DNA of 64,000 nucleotides from Chitinophagaceae bacterium. GTDB lineage: Bacteria; Bacteroidota; Bacteroidia; Chitinophagales; Chitinophagaceae. The notes beneath the pieces are model-generated. The model saw only the letters and a list, made by a program, of their open reading frames with translations. It ran no database searches and had not been told where the DNA came from. Below are positions 1-8,480 of the stretch, in pieces (the first letter of the stretch is position 1; each line of letters begins with the position of its first letter). The stretch spans positions 97,414-161,413 of the forward strand of contig CANFKE010000004.1 of NCBI GenBank assembly GCA_947447465.1, read 5' to 3'. Made by a program: the position numbers and the translations under genes.

Positions 1-2
1 GC

Positions 3-1001
3 TATGGTGTTACAGGTTGCGGTGGATTGGCCTATGCTACTCATTCTGTTACAGTTAGTGCATTTGGTGGTATATCAGGTAATGTTAACTTCGGATCTAC
101 TGCACATTATGGTCCGGTAAAGATCTGGGTGATTACTCTGAGTGGTACAATTCTGGCTGCTATCGATTCAACAGTGGTTTACTCTGCAGGTACAAGTGTT
201 CCTTACTCTTTCGCAAGCGAACCAACTAATTCATATCGTATCAAGGCAGCTACTATGGATTCAGTATTCGTAGGTACAGGTTTCATTCCTACTTACCACA
301 CCAGTAGCTTCTATTGGAGCACTGCCAATGTTCTGGCTCATACAGCTGGTGTTGCAGATATCAACCAGGATATCAATATGGCATATGGTACTGTTACTTC
401 AGGTCCTGGTTTTGTAGCAGGTGATGTTACTTCAGGAGCAAACAAGGGTACTGCTTCAGCTGTTCCGGTTTCCAATATGATCATGTATATTTTCAACGCA
501 TCTAGTTTGCAGCTAATGCAGGCGGTACGTACAGATGCTGCGGGTCATTATTCATTCAGCAATTTGCCTGTAGGTGCTACTTACTATGTATTCCCTGATT
601 CATTGAACTATCAGACAACGCCATATTCTTCAATATCGCTCACAGCGGCTGCGCCCTCAGTAACAACAGCCAGCTTCTATCAGCATACAGTGGCACCTTT
701 AACTATTAAGCCAATATATGCAGTAGGTGTTAACGAGGTTGCTGCTACAGCATCTATCCTTGCATTCCCTAACCCTACAAATGGTAAGGTACATATTACA
801 TGGAACATGCCATCTGCAGAAGATGCTACAGTGATAGTTGCTGACATCACCGGTCGTGAAGTTTTCCGTAGCAACATTAACATGACTGCAGGTGCAGGTG
901 TTAACCAGATAGATCTGTCTTCATTGACCAATGGTTTGTACACTATCTCTGTAAAGTCTGCTGCTGTTAATTACAACAACAAAATACAAGTACAGCACTA
1001 A
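3..1001 (+). CDS. T9SS-secreted repeat protein, 5' end outside window
   Basis: The reading frame is open from the first bases of the window (codon phase starts at base 3), so the N-terminus lies to the left; a TTG at 27 is internal. The visible part holds two beta-sandwich modules resembling carboxypeptidase regulatory-like folds (around GISGNVNF and GPGFVAGDV, ending in a VRTDAAGHYSFSNLPVG segment) and a C-terminal T9SS type A sorting domain (FPNPTNGKV, ITGREVF, LTNGLYTISV). Such proteins cross the outer membrane through the type IX system and are released or anchored at the surface. The domain order matches the downstream neighbour at 1266, so the missing part probably holds Ig-like repeats. 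The last 234 bases are almost identical to that neighbour. A strong terminator follows. Confidence 0.85.
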   Translation, partial: YGVTGCGGLAYATHSVTVSAFGGISGNVNFGSTAHYGPVKIWVITLSGTILAAIDSTVVYSAGTSVPYSFASEPTNSYRIKAATMDSVFVGTGFIPTYHTSSFYWSTANVLAHTAGVADINQDINMAYGTVTSGPGFVAGDVTSGANKGTASAVPVSNMIMYIFNASSLQLMQAVRTDAAGHYSFSNLPVGATYYVFPDSLNYQTTPYSSISLTAAAPSVTTASFYQHTVAPLTIKPIYAVGVNEVAATASILAFPNPTNGKVHITWNMPSAEDATVIVADITGREVFRSNINMTAGAGVNQIDLSSLTNGLYTISVKSAAVNYNNKIQVQH

Positions 1002-1025
1002 TATTTAGTGAGTATGTTTAGTTTT

Positions 1026-1064
1026 ATCACAGGGGAAGCAGAAATGCTTCCCCTGTGATTTTTT
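1026..1064 (+). terminator. Rho-independent terminator
   Basis: Perfect 15-bp stem (1026-1040 with 1045-1059), a GAAA tetraloop and a run of six T. It ends the transcript of the first T9SS gene and separates it from the gene at 1266. Confidence 0.9.
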
Positions 1065-1265
1065 GTAAATAACTGGCTGATGTGTCTAAACTCTGTCATT
1101 TTTCGGGACTAAAAATATTGAATTAATATTTTTTTGTTTTTCTCAAATAAAAGCAAACCATTTATAAAGTATTGGTGTCTTTTAAATAGCAATGGATGAT
1201 ATTTTGAAAAATGTTACCATTAGATAGCGTTGTTATTAATTTTAACTGTAAACTAATAATCGATT

Positions 1266-3236
1266 ATGAAAAAGGAAATTCTACTCAGTCTGGGCATCTT
1301 GCTGATATGCCTTAAATCATTTGCTCTTACCCCAATTACAGGTGTTTTCGGGAGTTGTGTATCAGGTACTCAACCACTTTATAATGTCACTCCGGGTGGC
1401 TCCTGGGTGAGTCATGATTTGACGATAGCTACTGTTTCACCAAGTGGGGTTGTTACTGGTGTGAGTGCAGGCACTGTAATTATTCACTATTATGTGGCAC
1501 CTGATACAGTGATGATATATTTTACAGTATCTCCACAACCAGCACCCATAAACAGTGGTGCTGTTTCTTATGCGCAGATGTGCTTGGGCGTCCCTTATAA
1601 TTTTACAAATACTGTACCCGGTGGGGTATGGTCGAGTACTAATACTGCTATCTCAACCATTGATGCGTCTTCAGGAGTTGCATATGGAGTAGGTTATGGA
1701 TATTGTAATACAGTATATACAATGGGTACGGGGTGTAGTACCACTTTACCAGTGTGGTTAGTTGGGTATACAGATACGCTTATTTCAGGCAACCCGGGCA
1801 CATCTACCACTTTTTGTGTGGGGTCGGCTATAACCTTATGGGATAGTACTTATACGGGTACCTGGTCGTCGTCCAATCCTGCGGTGGCGACTATTTCAGC
1901 ACATGCTTTAGGTGGCTGGGGTGGCACCACTTACTGGGGTGATACGGGCATGATAGTAGGCCTTTCTGCAGGTACAGCTGTAATATCGTACAGCTCAACC
2001 AGTGTCTGCGGCCCACAGCTGGCTACAACAACTGTGCATATAGTTGGTAGTGTGGCTGCAATAGCAGGACCTGCCTCGGTTATGAGCGGGTCTTCTATAA
2101 CCCTTGTAAATGCGGTAACAGGTGGCACATGGTCTGTCTCGCCTTCATCCATTGCAAGTATAGATCCGGTGACTGGTGTGTTGACCGGCCTTTCGCTGGG
2201 TACGGCAATTATTACTTATTCAGCCTCAGGTACAACATGCGGCCCGTCATCTGTAACCCATACAGTGACGGTTACCAGTAGCGCCCCGCCACCAACAGGT
2301 ATTTCAGGTCACGTCAATTTTTCAGGTACTCCTGTAACAGGCCCTATCAAAGTATGGCTAATACAGGATTCGTCTTTTATGTTATACGCCGTTGATTCAA
2401 CAATAACTTATAGCACAGGGTCTAGCGCTGCTTATAATTTTATAGTGCCCACTGCGGGCACATTCAGGGTCAAGGCTGCAGTGACCGGTATAACTTATGG
2501 CATTTCTACAGCGGGGTATATTCCTACCTATCATACCAATGATTTTTATTGGTTCTCATGCAATTTAATTAACCACATTGCCGGAGTAGATGATGTAAAT
2601 CAGGATATAAATATGGCATATGGCACAGTAACTACAGGGCCCGGATTTATTGCAGGTCATGTTTATTATGGTGCTAATAAGGGAACGAGCACAGGAATTC
2701 CCGTTGGTGGAATGATGATGTATGTCTTCAACGCCACAACGTCTCAGCTGATGCAGTCGGTGCGTACCGATGCTACAGGGTACTATTCGGTCTCAGACCT
2801 TCCAGTTGGGGCTACTTACTTTGTATTCCCCGATTCGCTCAATTACCTAACGACTCCTTTTAACGGTATAACGCTTACTTCAGCGCATCCTGATATGACA
2901 TCAGCAAATTTTACACAGCATACTATTGCCGGTACTATCACCCCCGACGTTACGACTGATATAAGTACTAATAAGCCATGTACAGCGTCTATCTTAACAT
3001 TTCCTAACCCTACAAATGGTAAGGTACATATTACATGGAACATGCCATCTGCAGAAGATGCTACCGTGATAGTTGCTGACATCACCGGTCGTGAAGTTTT
3101 CCGTAGCAACATTAACATGACTGCAGGTGCAGGAGTTAACCAGATAGATCTGTCTTCATTGACCAATGGTTTGTACACTATCTCTGTAAAGTCTGCTGCT
3201 ATTAATTACAACAACAAAATACAGGTACAGCACTAA
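1266..3236 (+). CDS. T9SS-secreted protein with Big_2-like Ig repeats
   Basis: 656 residues. The ATG at 1266 is followed by a signal peptide (about residues 1-20, ending KSFA). Residues about 25-340 hold several Ig-like repeats of the Big_2 type, each with a G-x-W-S...A-x-V/I...G-V-x-G...GT-x-x-I-x-Y pattern. Residues about 345-560 hold two carboxypeptidase-regulatory-like modules (GISGHVNF; GPGFIAGHV ... VRTDATGYYSVSDLPVG). The final 80 or so residues are a T9SS type A sorting domain. It is likely a surface or secreted adhesin-like protein with no visible catalytic motif. It is a paralogue of the upstream gene; the last 234 bases match that gene at all but four positions, whereas the rest has clearly diverged. 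Product class is secure, specific function unknown. Confidence 0.88.
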   Translation: MKKEILLSLGILLICLKSFALTPITGVFGSCVSGTQPLYNVTPGGSWVSHDLTIATVSPSGVVTGVSAGTVIIHYYVAPDTVMIYFTVSPQPAPINSGAVSYAQMCLGVPYNFTNTVPGGVWSSTNTAISTIDASSGVAYGVGYGYCNTVYTMGTGCSTTLPVWLVGYTDTLISGNPGTSTTFCVGSAITLWDSTYTGTWSSSNPAVATISAHALGGWGGTTYWGDTGMIVGLSAGTAVISYSSTSVCGPQLATTTVHIVGSVAAIAGPASVMSGSSITLVNAVTGGTWSVSPSSIASIDPVTGVLTGLSLGTAIITYSASGTTCGPSSVTHTVTVTSSAPPPTGISGHVNFSGTPVTGPIKVWLIQDSSFMLYAVDSTITYSTGSSAAYNFIVPTAGTFRVKAAVTGITYGISTAGYIPTYHTNDFYWFSCNLINHIAGVDDVNQDINMAYGTVTTGPGFIAGHVYYGANKGTSTGIPVGGMMMYVFNATTSQLMQSVRTDATGYYSVSDLPVGATYFVFPDSLNYLTTPFNGITLTSAHPDMTSANFTQHTIAGTITPDVTTDISTNKPCTASILTFPNPTNGKVHITWNMPSAEDATVIVADITGREVFRSNINMTAGAGVNQIDLSSLTNGLYTISVKSAAINYNNKIQVQH

Positions 3237-3260
3237 TTGTGCGATCAGTTCTATTTTTTA

Positions 3261-3289
3261 AATGAAGGAGGCAATTTGCCTCCTTCATT
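3261..3289 (+). terminator. Hairpin terminator after T9SS gene
   Basis: Perfect 13-bp stem (3261-3273 with 3277-3289) with a 3-base loop, 24 bases after the stop codon at 3236. The following T tract is weak (GCATTTG), so termination efficiency is uncertain. Confidence 0.6.
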
Positions 3290-3329
3290 GCATTTGAGGT
3301 GTGAGTGTTTAGTTAAATTGATCTATCTG

Positions 3330-3362
3330 TTTGATTGGTATCATTTAATGATGATAGCTTTT
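3330..3362 (+). promoter_or_regulatory. Candidate Bacteroidota promoter for the lipase gene
   Basis: TTTG at 3330-3333 and TAGCTTTT at 3355-3362, 21 bases apart. This approximates the TTTG-N19/21-TAnnTTTG consensus of the primary sigma factor in this phylum, with one mismatch in the -7 box. The ATG follows 16 bases later. Confidence 0.35.
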
Positions 3363-3377
3363 CTATAAATTTATAAT

Positions 3378-4499
3378 ATGGTCAAACTACCTGCACTGAT
3401 ATTATGTTTCCTTTCTGCATTTTGTGTTACTGCTCAGCAATTGAAGCCGGGTTTTGATGCGGCTGAATATGAGGCTACACTGAGAAGGTCGGCTGTGCAG
3501 GTAGATACCAAATTCAGGGGTGCTACACCAAAGGAGACTGGATACACAAGAGTTTACAGAGGCAAGGAAGTAGGGTTGCATAATAAGTGGGATCTATGGA
3601 TCAACAGAGATACCAGTATCATGGTCATCAATTTCAGGGGGACAACGTATGATGTGGACAGTTGGCTGGAGAACTTTTACAGTGCAATGATACCTGCCAC
3701 AGGAGAACTGAAACTGGATAGTAATTATACTTTTCATTATAAGTTGGCCAGTGATCCGAAAGCAACTGTGCATGTAGGTTGGACTATAGGATTGGGAAGT
3801 ATGGCTCCTGAGGTGATGGCAAAAGTTAAGGAATACAGGGCCCGCGGAGTGAAGCAAGTAATAATAGAAGGACATAGTCAGGGTGGGGCATTGAGTACGT
3901 TAATGACTTCTTATTTACATTATCAACAGGTGGACGGGAACCTGCCTAAGGATATTGTATTTAAGACCTATGCAAGCGCAGCACCTAAAGTTGGTAATCT
4001 ATATTATGCTTATGACTTTGATTATATAACCCGCGGAGGTTGGGCATTCACAGTAGTGAATACCGCCGATTGGGTGCCGGAAACCCCGGTGTCCATTCAA
4101 ACACCGGGTGACTTTAACAAGCTCAATCCATTTACTAATTCTCAAGAACAAGTGGCGTCTCAGAAATGGTATATAAGACTGGCTTTAAAGCATGTTTATG
4201 GCAGATTGTCAAAGACGCCGCGACGAGCGCAGCGAACCTATGATCGATATGTAGGAAAGCAAGCATACAAACAAGTAAAAAAATATTTGCCACGTTTGGA
4301 ACAACCCAGATATAGTGGTACCTGTAATTATATGAGAGCAGGTAGTCCTATTGTGTTGCAGCCGGATGGTGACTACTATAAGAAGTTTCCGGATTCAGGG
4401 AACAATGTATTCAGGCATCATATATTTGAGCCGTACTATTATCTGATCAAGAAGACCTATAGCCCTGTAATTGCACCAGATAGTAAAGGAATTAATTAG
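3378..4499 (+). CDS. Exported class 3 lipase-like alpha/beta hydrolase
   Basis: 373 residues with a signal peptide ending near AFCVTAQ (residue 19). The nucleophile elbow is GHSQGG with Ser167; the lipase (class 3) family also has an upstream strand like the MVINFRGT seen here. Candidate triad partners are Asp231 (NTADWVP) and His347 or His348 near the C-terminus. The enzyme probably hydrolyses esters or lipids in the periplasm or outside the cell; substrate cannot be read from sequence. It has no T9SS sorting domain. Its stop codon overlaps that of the leftward YkgJ gene by four bases, so the two are convergent. Alternative: a phospholipase of the same fold. Confidence 0.82.
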   Translation: MVKLPALILCFLSAFCVTAQQLKPGFDAAEYEATLRRSAVQVDTKFRGATPKETGYTRVYRGKEVGLHNKWDLWINRDTSIMVINFRGTTYDVDSWLENFYSAMIPATGELKLDSNYTFHYKLASDPKATVHVGWTIGLGSMAPEVMAKVKEYRARGVKQVIIEGHSQGGALSTLMTSYLHYQQVDGNLPKDIVFKTYASAAPKVGNLYYAYDFDYITRGGWAFTVVNTADWVPETPVSIQTPGDFNKLNPFTNSQEQVASQKWYIRLALKHVYGRLSKTPRRAQRTYDRYVGKQAYKQVKKYLPRLEQPRYSGTCNYMRAGSPIVLQPDGDYYKKFPDSGNNVFRHHIFEPYYYLIKKTYSPVIAPDSKGIN

Positions 4500-4984
4500 C
4501 TTTTTCTGCCGCCTTCTAATTCAAGAAGCGCTTCGAGTACATGATGTGTGATGGGGCATGATAGTGAGTTTTTAAGGGTGAGGGGGACTCGTTTTATGAG
4601 CACGTCTTCATCGGTATAAGGGTAGCGGGCACAATCGCCGGGGCGGTCATCATAGATATTGCAGGTATTATATTCGGCCAAGAAAGGACATGGTTTTGTG
4701 CGAGACACATAGTCTCCTTCGCTGTCAAGTATCAAGTATCGAGCTACCAACTCACCTTCTTTTATTCTCAGGCTTTTGGCAATACGTTTGATATCCGGTT
4801 GTTTAAACCGAGGAGAATAATTCTTGCAACAATTGGCGCATTCCAGACAGTCGATCTTTGCAAAAGCTTCATCATTAAGACGTGGCAATGCTCTAAGAAT
4901 ATTGTTCTTGTTGCCCCGCTCCAGCATATATTTATACTGTTTCTGATGTTCTTTCGATTCTTTCTCCCAGTCTGCGTCTATCAT
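4496..4984 (-). CDS. YkgJ-type cysteine cluster protein
   Basis: 162 residues. The CLECANCC motif (C-x2-C-x2-CC) near residue 47 and later cysteines (KPCPFL, NTCNIY, GDCARYP) are the pattern of the YkgJ/UPF0153 family, thought to bind zinc or an iron-sulphur cluster. The function of the family is unresolved. It is the third gene of a leftward operon: its ATG lies six bases after the parB stop, so it is almost certainly cotranscribed with parAB. The link to chromosome segregation is positional only. Confidence 0.8.
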   Translation of the reverse strand: MIDADWEKESKEHQKQYKYMLERGNKNNILRALPRLNDEAFAKIDCLECANCCKNYSPRFKQPDIKRIAKSLRIKEGELVARYLILDSEGDYVSRTKPCPFLAEYNTCNIYDDRPGDCARYPYTDEDVLIKRVPLTLKNSLSCPITHHVLEALLELEGGRKS

Positions 4985-4990
4985 GACCTA

Positions 4991-5926
4991 TTATATACTC
5001 ATTTTGTCCATTATTCTTTCCAGGTCTTCGTCGCTATAGAATTCTATAAGGATGCTTCCCTTGCCGTTCTTTTTACGAGCCAGCTTTACTCTGGTGGAAA
5101 GTTGTGAAGCCATGTTGTCTTCTATGCGTTTATATGCGGGCGGCAATTTGGCAGTAGTCAGTGCGGCTTCTTTAGGCGCACGTTCTGTAGCCATGTCTTT
5201 TACCAACTGTTCAACTTGTCTTACAGATAGTCCGCGGGTAATTGTCTCGCGGAAGGCATACAATTGCTGATCTACATGGTCGAGGCCAATGATAGCTCTT
5301 GCATGACCCATGCTCAATTGACCGTCTCTTACCGCCTTTTGTACATCAGGTGGTAACTTCAATAAGCGCAGATAGTTGGCAACAGTGCTGCGTTCTTTCT
5401 TCATACGGTCTGATACCTGCTCTTGAGTGAGTTCGCACTCATCCATAAGCCTGCGGTAGCTCATTGCAATTTCAATTGCATTGAGGTTTTCGCGTTGCAG
5501 GTTCTCGAGTAAAGCCATTTCGAGTAATTCCTGACTACCTGCTGTACGAACGTAAGCAGGAATATCTGTAAGGCCGGCCATTTTTGAAGCGCGCCAGCGG
5601 CGTTCTCCTGAAATAAGCTGGTATTTATTGGTGCCGGTCTTTATGACTGTTACCGGTTGAATAATATCATGGAGTTTTATACTCTCAGAAAGTTCCTTGA
5701 GAGCCTGCTCATCAAAATCGTGGCGAGGCTGTTTAGGGTTTACTTCTATCTGGCTAACTGGAATGCGGGCAATACTATTGGTATTGTTGCTATTTGCTGC
5801 ATTGTTGTTATTTTGTCCGGCAGCAGCAGGAACACCCTGTTTTGGTGTGTTTATTTCTTCGTCTATATTATCGAGCAGTGCGCGAATTCCTTTACCCAGC
5901 GCTGATTTCTTATTTAATTGCGACAT
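4991..5926 (-). CDS. parB: Chromosome partitioning protein ParB
   Basis: 311 residues. An N-terminal tail (KKSALGKGIRALLDNI) typical of ParB/Spo0J is followed by an Asn/Ala-rich linker, the ParB nuclease-like fold with GERRWRA (the CTP-binding box of this family) and ENLQREN, then an HTH (LTQEQVSDRM...STVANYLRLL) and a C-terminal dimerisation region. It loads on parS sites as a CTP-dependent clamp and works with ParA to segregate origins. Start is one base after the parA stop, showing tight translational coupling. I found no convincing parS palindrome in the window. Confidence 0.95.
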   Translation of the reverse strand: MSQLNKKSALGKGIRALLDNIDEEINTPKQGVPAAAGQNNNNAANSNNTNSIARIPVSQIEVNPKQPRHDFDEQALKELSESIKLHDIIQPVTVIKTGTNKYQLISGERRWRASKMAGLTDIPAYVRTAGSQELLEMALLENLQRENLNAIEIAMSYRRLMDECELTQEQVSDRMKKERSTVANYLRLLKLPPDVQKAVRDGQLSMGHARAIIGLDHVDQQLYAFRETITRGLSVRQVEQLVKDMATERAPKEAALTTAKLPPAYKRIEDNMASQLSTRVKLARKKNGKGSILIEFYSDEDLERIMDKMSI

Positions 5927-5927
5927 G

Positions 5928-6731
5928 CTATTTCTCGAAAATTTTATCTTCGTTCTTGATATTGGTCATGTTATTCTTCTGGAGTATTTCTTTAGCCAGA
6001 TTGAGGTAGTTGACCGCACCAGTGCTTTCTGCATCGTATAACAGTACCGGCTTACCGAAGCTAGGAGCCTCTCCCAGACGGGTGTTGCGATGAAGAATGG
6101 TGTTGAATACTAATTCGGAGAAGTGATTTTTAATTTCTTCGACGACCTGATTAGAGAGTCTTAGGCGACCATCGTACATGGTCATCAATATACCTTCTAT
6201 CTTGAGTTCTGAATTGATGCGAGTTTGGACGATCTTAATGGTGTTGAGCAATTTACCCAAACCTTCCAATGCAAAGTATTCGCATTGAACAGGAATGATA
6301 ACGCTATCGGCAGCAGACAGAGAGTTGACGGTGATCAGACCCAATGAAGGAGAGCAGTCGATAATGATGAAATCATAGTTGTTCTGTTCAGCTTCGAGTG
6401 CTTTGCGTAATACATGTTCTCTGTTGGGATGATTGATCAATTCTATCTCGGCACCTACTAAGTCAAGATGGCTTGGTAATAAGTACAGATTAGGCGTTTC
6501 TGTCTCTAAAACGACCTGATTTACGGGTGTTTCGTTGACCATACAATCGTAAAGGCTCAACTGAATATTTCTCAGATCAAACCCGTTACCTGTAGTGCTG
6601 TTGGCCTGCGGATCAGCATCTACCAATAATGTTCTATATTCCAGTACAGCTAAACTGGCTGCAAGATTGATTGCAGTTGTTGTTTTGCCTACTCCTCCTT
6701 TCTGATTCGCTATCGCGATTACTTTTGCCAT
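5928..6731 (-). CDS. parA: Chromosome partitioning ATPase ParA (Soj)
   Basis: The ATG at 6729-6731 gives MAKVIAIANQKGGVGKTTT, placing the deviant Walker A motif (KGGVGKTTT) near the N-terminus as in all chromosomal ParA proteins; an in-frame ATG 33 bases upstream would add an atypical extension and is rejected. Further motifs are DADPQAN (A') and FIIIDCSPSLG (Walker B). The protein is about 267 residues, usual for Soj-type ParA without an N-terminal HTH. It forms ATP-dependent dimers on the nucleoid and drives ParB-parS complexes. First gene of the parA-parB-ykgJ operon. Confidence 0.95.
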   Translation of the reverse strand: MAKVIAIANQKGGVGKTTTAINLAASLAVLEYRTLLVDADPQANSTTGNGFDLRNIQLSLYDCMVNETPVNQVVLETETPNLYLLPSHLDLVGAEIELINHPNREHVLRKALEAEQNNYDFIIIDCSPSLGLITVNSLSAADSVIIPVQCEYFALEGLGKLLNTIKIVQTRINSELKIEGILMTMYDGRLRLSNQVVEEIKNHFSELVFNTILHRNTRLGEAPSFGKPVLLYDAESTGAVNYLNLAKEILQKNNMTNIKNEDKIFEK

Positions 6732-6872
6732 TTTTATGTTTTTGCAAAGGGGGTAAAGTATCAAGTAAGAGATATAAAGTATTGCTGAATATCCTTTTAC
6801 TCAATGTTCTTGTATATCCCCAATGTGTAATATACCTTGTTGTTGTTTTCGTATAGAACGAATTCCACTTAA

Positions 6873-7550
6873 TTACATTTCGATGGTCTCGCCAATTGCA
6901 GGTAGCAGCAATTCATTGCCGGCGGCGCTGAACTTAGCCAATGCGTCTTCTTTGTTGATCTTGATGTAACCAAACGTATCGTAATGTACGCCAATTATTT
7001 TTTTACATTGGATAAATTCTGCTGCTATTACTGCGTCGTCCATATCCATAGTGAAGTTGCCACCAATAGGTAATACGGCGAAATCGAGTTTAGCATAACG
7101 CGGGATCAATTGCATGTCCATTGTAACGCATGTATCACCGGAATAATAGAATTTCTTTTCTGCACCATGCAGGATAAAACCGCCGGGAGCACCACCGCTG
7201 CTGCCATCAGGCATAGTGCTGCTGTGAGCTGCAGGAACAAAATGCAACTTGCCGAAAGGGAAGGTCATTGACCCGAAGTTGATAGGATGAATATTTTCCA
7301 CACCTTGTTTCTTCACCCAGTCGCATACTTCATAAGCAGCAATTACCAATGCACCTGTGCGCTTAGCAATACTTGCCGTGTCAGCAACATGATCACCATG
7401 ACCATGAGACAGCAAGATAAAATCTGCTTCGATTGTATCTACATCAATATGTTTTGCCAATTCATTGTGCGTAATGAATGGATCAAAAAGTATCTTTTTG
7501 CCACCTGTTTCTACCGCAAAACATGCGTGTCCATAGAAAGTAAATTTCAT
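6873..7550 (-). CDS. UPF0173-type metal-dependent hydrolase
   Basis: 225 residues of the metallo-beta-lactamase fold. The metal motif HGHGDH (residues about 49-54) and later ligand histidines (VPAAHSS, SGDTC, IGVHYDTFGYI) match the UPF0173 family of metal-dependent hydrolases, whose N-terminus MKFTFYGHACF is typical. Substrate is unknown. On the minus strand a TAACTTTG -7-like element (7578-7585) lies just upstream of the ATG, without a good -33 partner. It reads toward parA but is separated from it by about 140 bases. Confidence 0.85.
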   Translation of the reverse strand: MKFTFYGHACFAVETGGKKILFDPFITHNELAKHIDVDTIEADFILLSHGHGDHVADTASIAKRTGALVIAAYEVCDWVKKQGVENIHPINFGSMTFPFGKLHFVPAAHSSTMPDGSSGGAPGGFILHGAEKKFYYSGDTCVTMDMQLIPRYAKLDFAVLPIGGNFTMDMDDAVIAAEFIQCKKIIGVHYDTFGYIKINKEDALAKFSAAGNELLLPAIGETIEM

Positions 7551-7794
7551 ACCTAATGTTGCTGATTTTTAAAGGTGCAAAGTTAGTTATTCTACTCGTA
7601 AGAATATTAAGAATGTGAGAATGTAGCGAATATGAAAATATGAATTGTGTTGGTTATGGGGTAAGTCATCTATTTTCAGTTCATAAGAGGTGTTTTTTTA
7701 TCAATTGTTCATTTTTTTAGTGTTTATATGGCTTAATTGTTTGGAGATTAGTGTGTTGTATATGATTTAATATTCTTTTGAGAATTTATTTTCC

Positions 7795-7945
7795 CGGATT
7801 TCTACTATTGACTTGTCCCAAGATTGGTTTGTTGGCTCTTTTCGAGCGTTGCAAACGACCTGCAGATGAACCCTAGTTGCGAACCAGGGCCAGTGTTGGG
7901 ATGTTTTGTTCTGCAGGTGTAGAGACGCAACCTTTGATATAAACT
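7795..7945. repeat. Structured, possibly repetitive intergenic element
   Basis: This stretch contains an inverted pair ACCTGCAG (7858-7865) and CTGCAGGT (7911-7918), flanked by GTTGCAAACG and AGACGCAAC. A 65-codon minus-strand frame (7767-7964) covers it and encodes a Trp/Asn-rich peptide (WPWFATRVHLQVVCNARKE) with no start context. The peptide resembles short hypothetical ORFs I recall from other Bacteroidota genomes, which suggests a dispersed non-coding repeat rather than a gene. This rests on memory and symmetry only. Confidence 0.25.
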
Positions 7946-7981
7946 CCGTGTGAACATTAGTCACTACAAAAGGTTTATTTG

Positions 7982-8124
7982 AAAAGTGGCAGTTTTTAAT
8001 AAAAGTGGCAGTTTTTTGATGGGTATTTCACTGAATCGCCCTATAGGTAAGGTTTTTGAGGTTTCAGATGAATTGCCACTTTCTGCCACTTTCTGCTACT
8101 TTTTGCCACTTACTTCCACTTTTG
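7982..8124. repeat. Iterated GTGGCA / TGCCAC motif cluster
   Basis: Two copies of AAAAGTGGCAGTTTTT lie 18-19 bases apart at 7982-8016. About 55 bases downstream the opposite orientation appears as five consecutive 10-base units (8071-8120) of the form nnTGCCACT, the third and fifth being degenerate (TGCTACT, TTCCACT). The exact 10-base period puts the units on one face of the helix, as in iterons bound by a protein array. The two arms can also pair as a large hairpin. No gene covers it. Confidence 0.6.
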
Positions 8125-8306
8125 AGAACTGTCATTCGAGGTGCCTCGTCCCTAAATAGGTTTATACATTGGTCAGATAATCCCTGTATTTGTTTAGTGA
8201 TATTATAATCGGGTTATCTATGATCGCAGATCGTATGGGTGTTTATCAGATAGTTCTATATTTCAATGATCAACAGAAAATGATGCTTGAGGGGTGCAAA
8301 TTAGGA

Positions 8307-8410
8307 TGTGAATCAGGATTTGAAAAATAAAGATATTCACAAAATTTACGTCTGAGTCGTCTGAAACGTGCTGTGGGTAAGGTTTTGGGTGGGGGGATTT
8401 TTGTGGATAT
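8307..8410. promoter_or_regulatory. Cluster of near-consensus DnaA boxes
   Basis: Four 9-mers each differ by one base from the DnaA box TTATnCACA or its complement: TGTGAATCA (8307-8315), ATATTCACA (8333-8341), TGTGGGTAA (8372-8380) and TGTGGATAT (8402-8410). An AT-rich stretch follows (8411-8460). By a simple count such 9-mers should occur about once per 1.3 kb on both strands together, so four in 104 bases is notable. The cluster lies 1.6 kb from parA. An origin of replication is an inference; there is no perfect box. Confidence 0.35.
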
Positions 8411-8456
8411 GTTTTTTTGAATGATGTACAAACCATAAAGAAATTTGACCTAACCT

Positions 8457-8480
8457 AAAAACGCCCCGAAGGGCGTTTTT
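8457..8480 (-). terminator. Terminator of the barrel-protein gene
   Basis: 10-bp stem AAAAACGCCC / GGGCGTTTTT with a CGAA loop; A and T tracts on both sides make it potentially bidirectional. It overlaps the stop codon region of the minus-strand gene at 8480. Confidence 0.85.

Noticed and set aside
680..3178. Two minus-strand ORFs with the same N-terminus (MYKPLVNEDRSIW)
   Set aside because: They are antisense to the duplicated T9SS sorting domains; the apparent conservation only reflects the DNA duplication.
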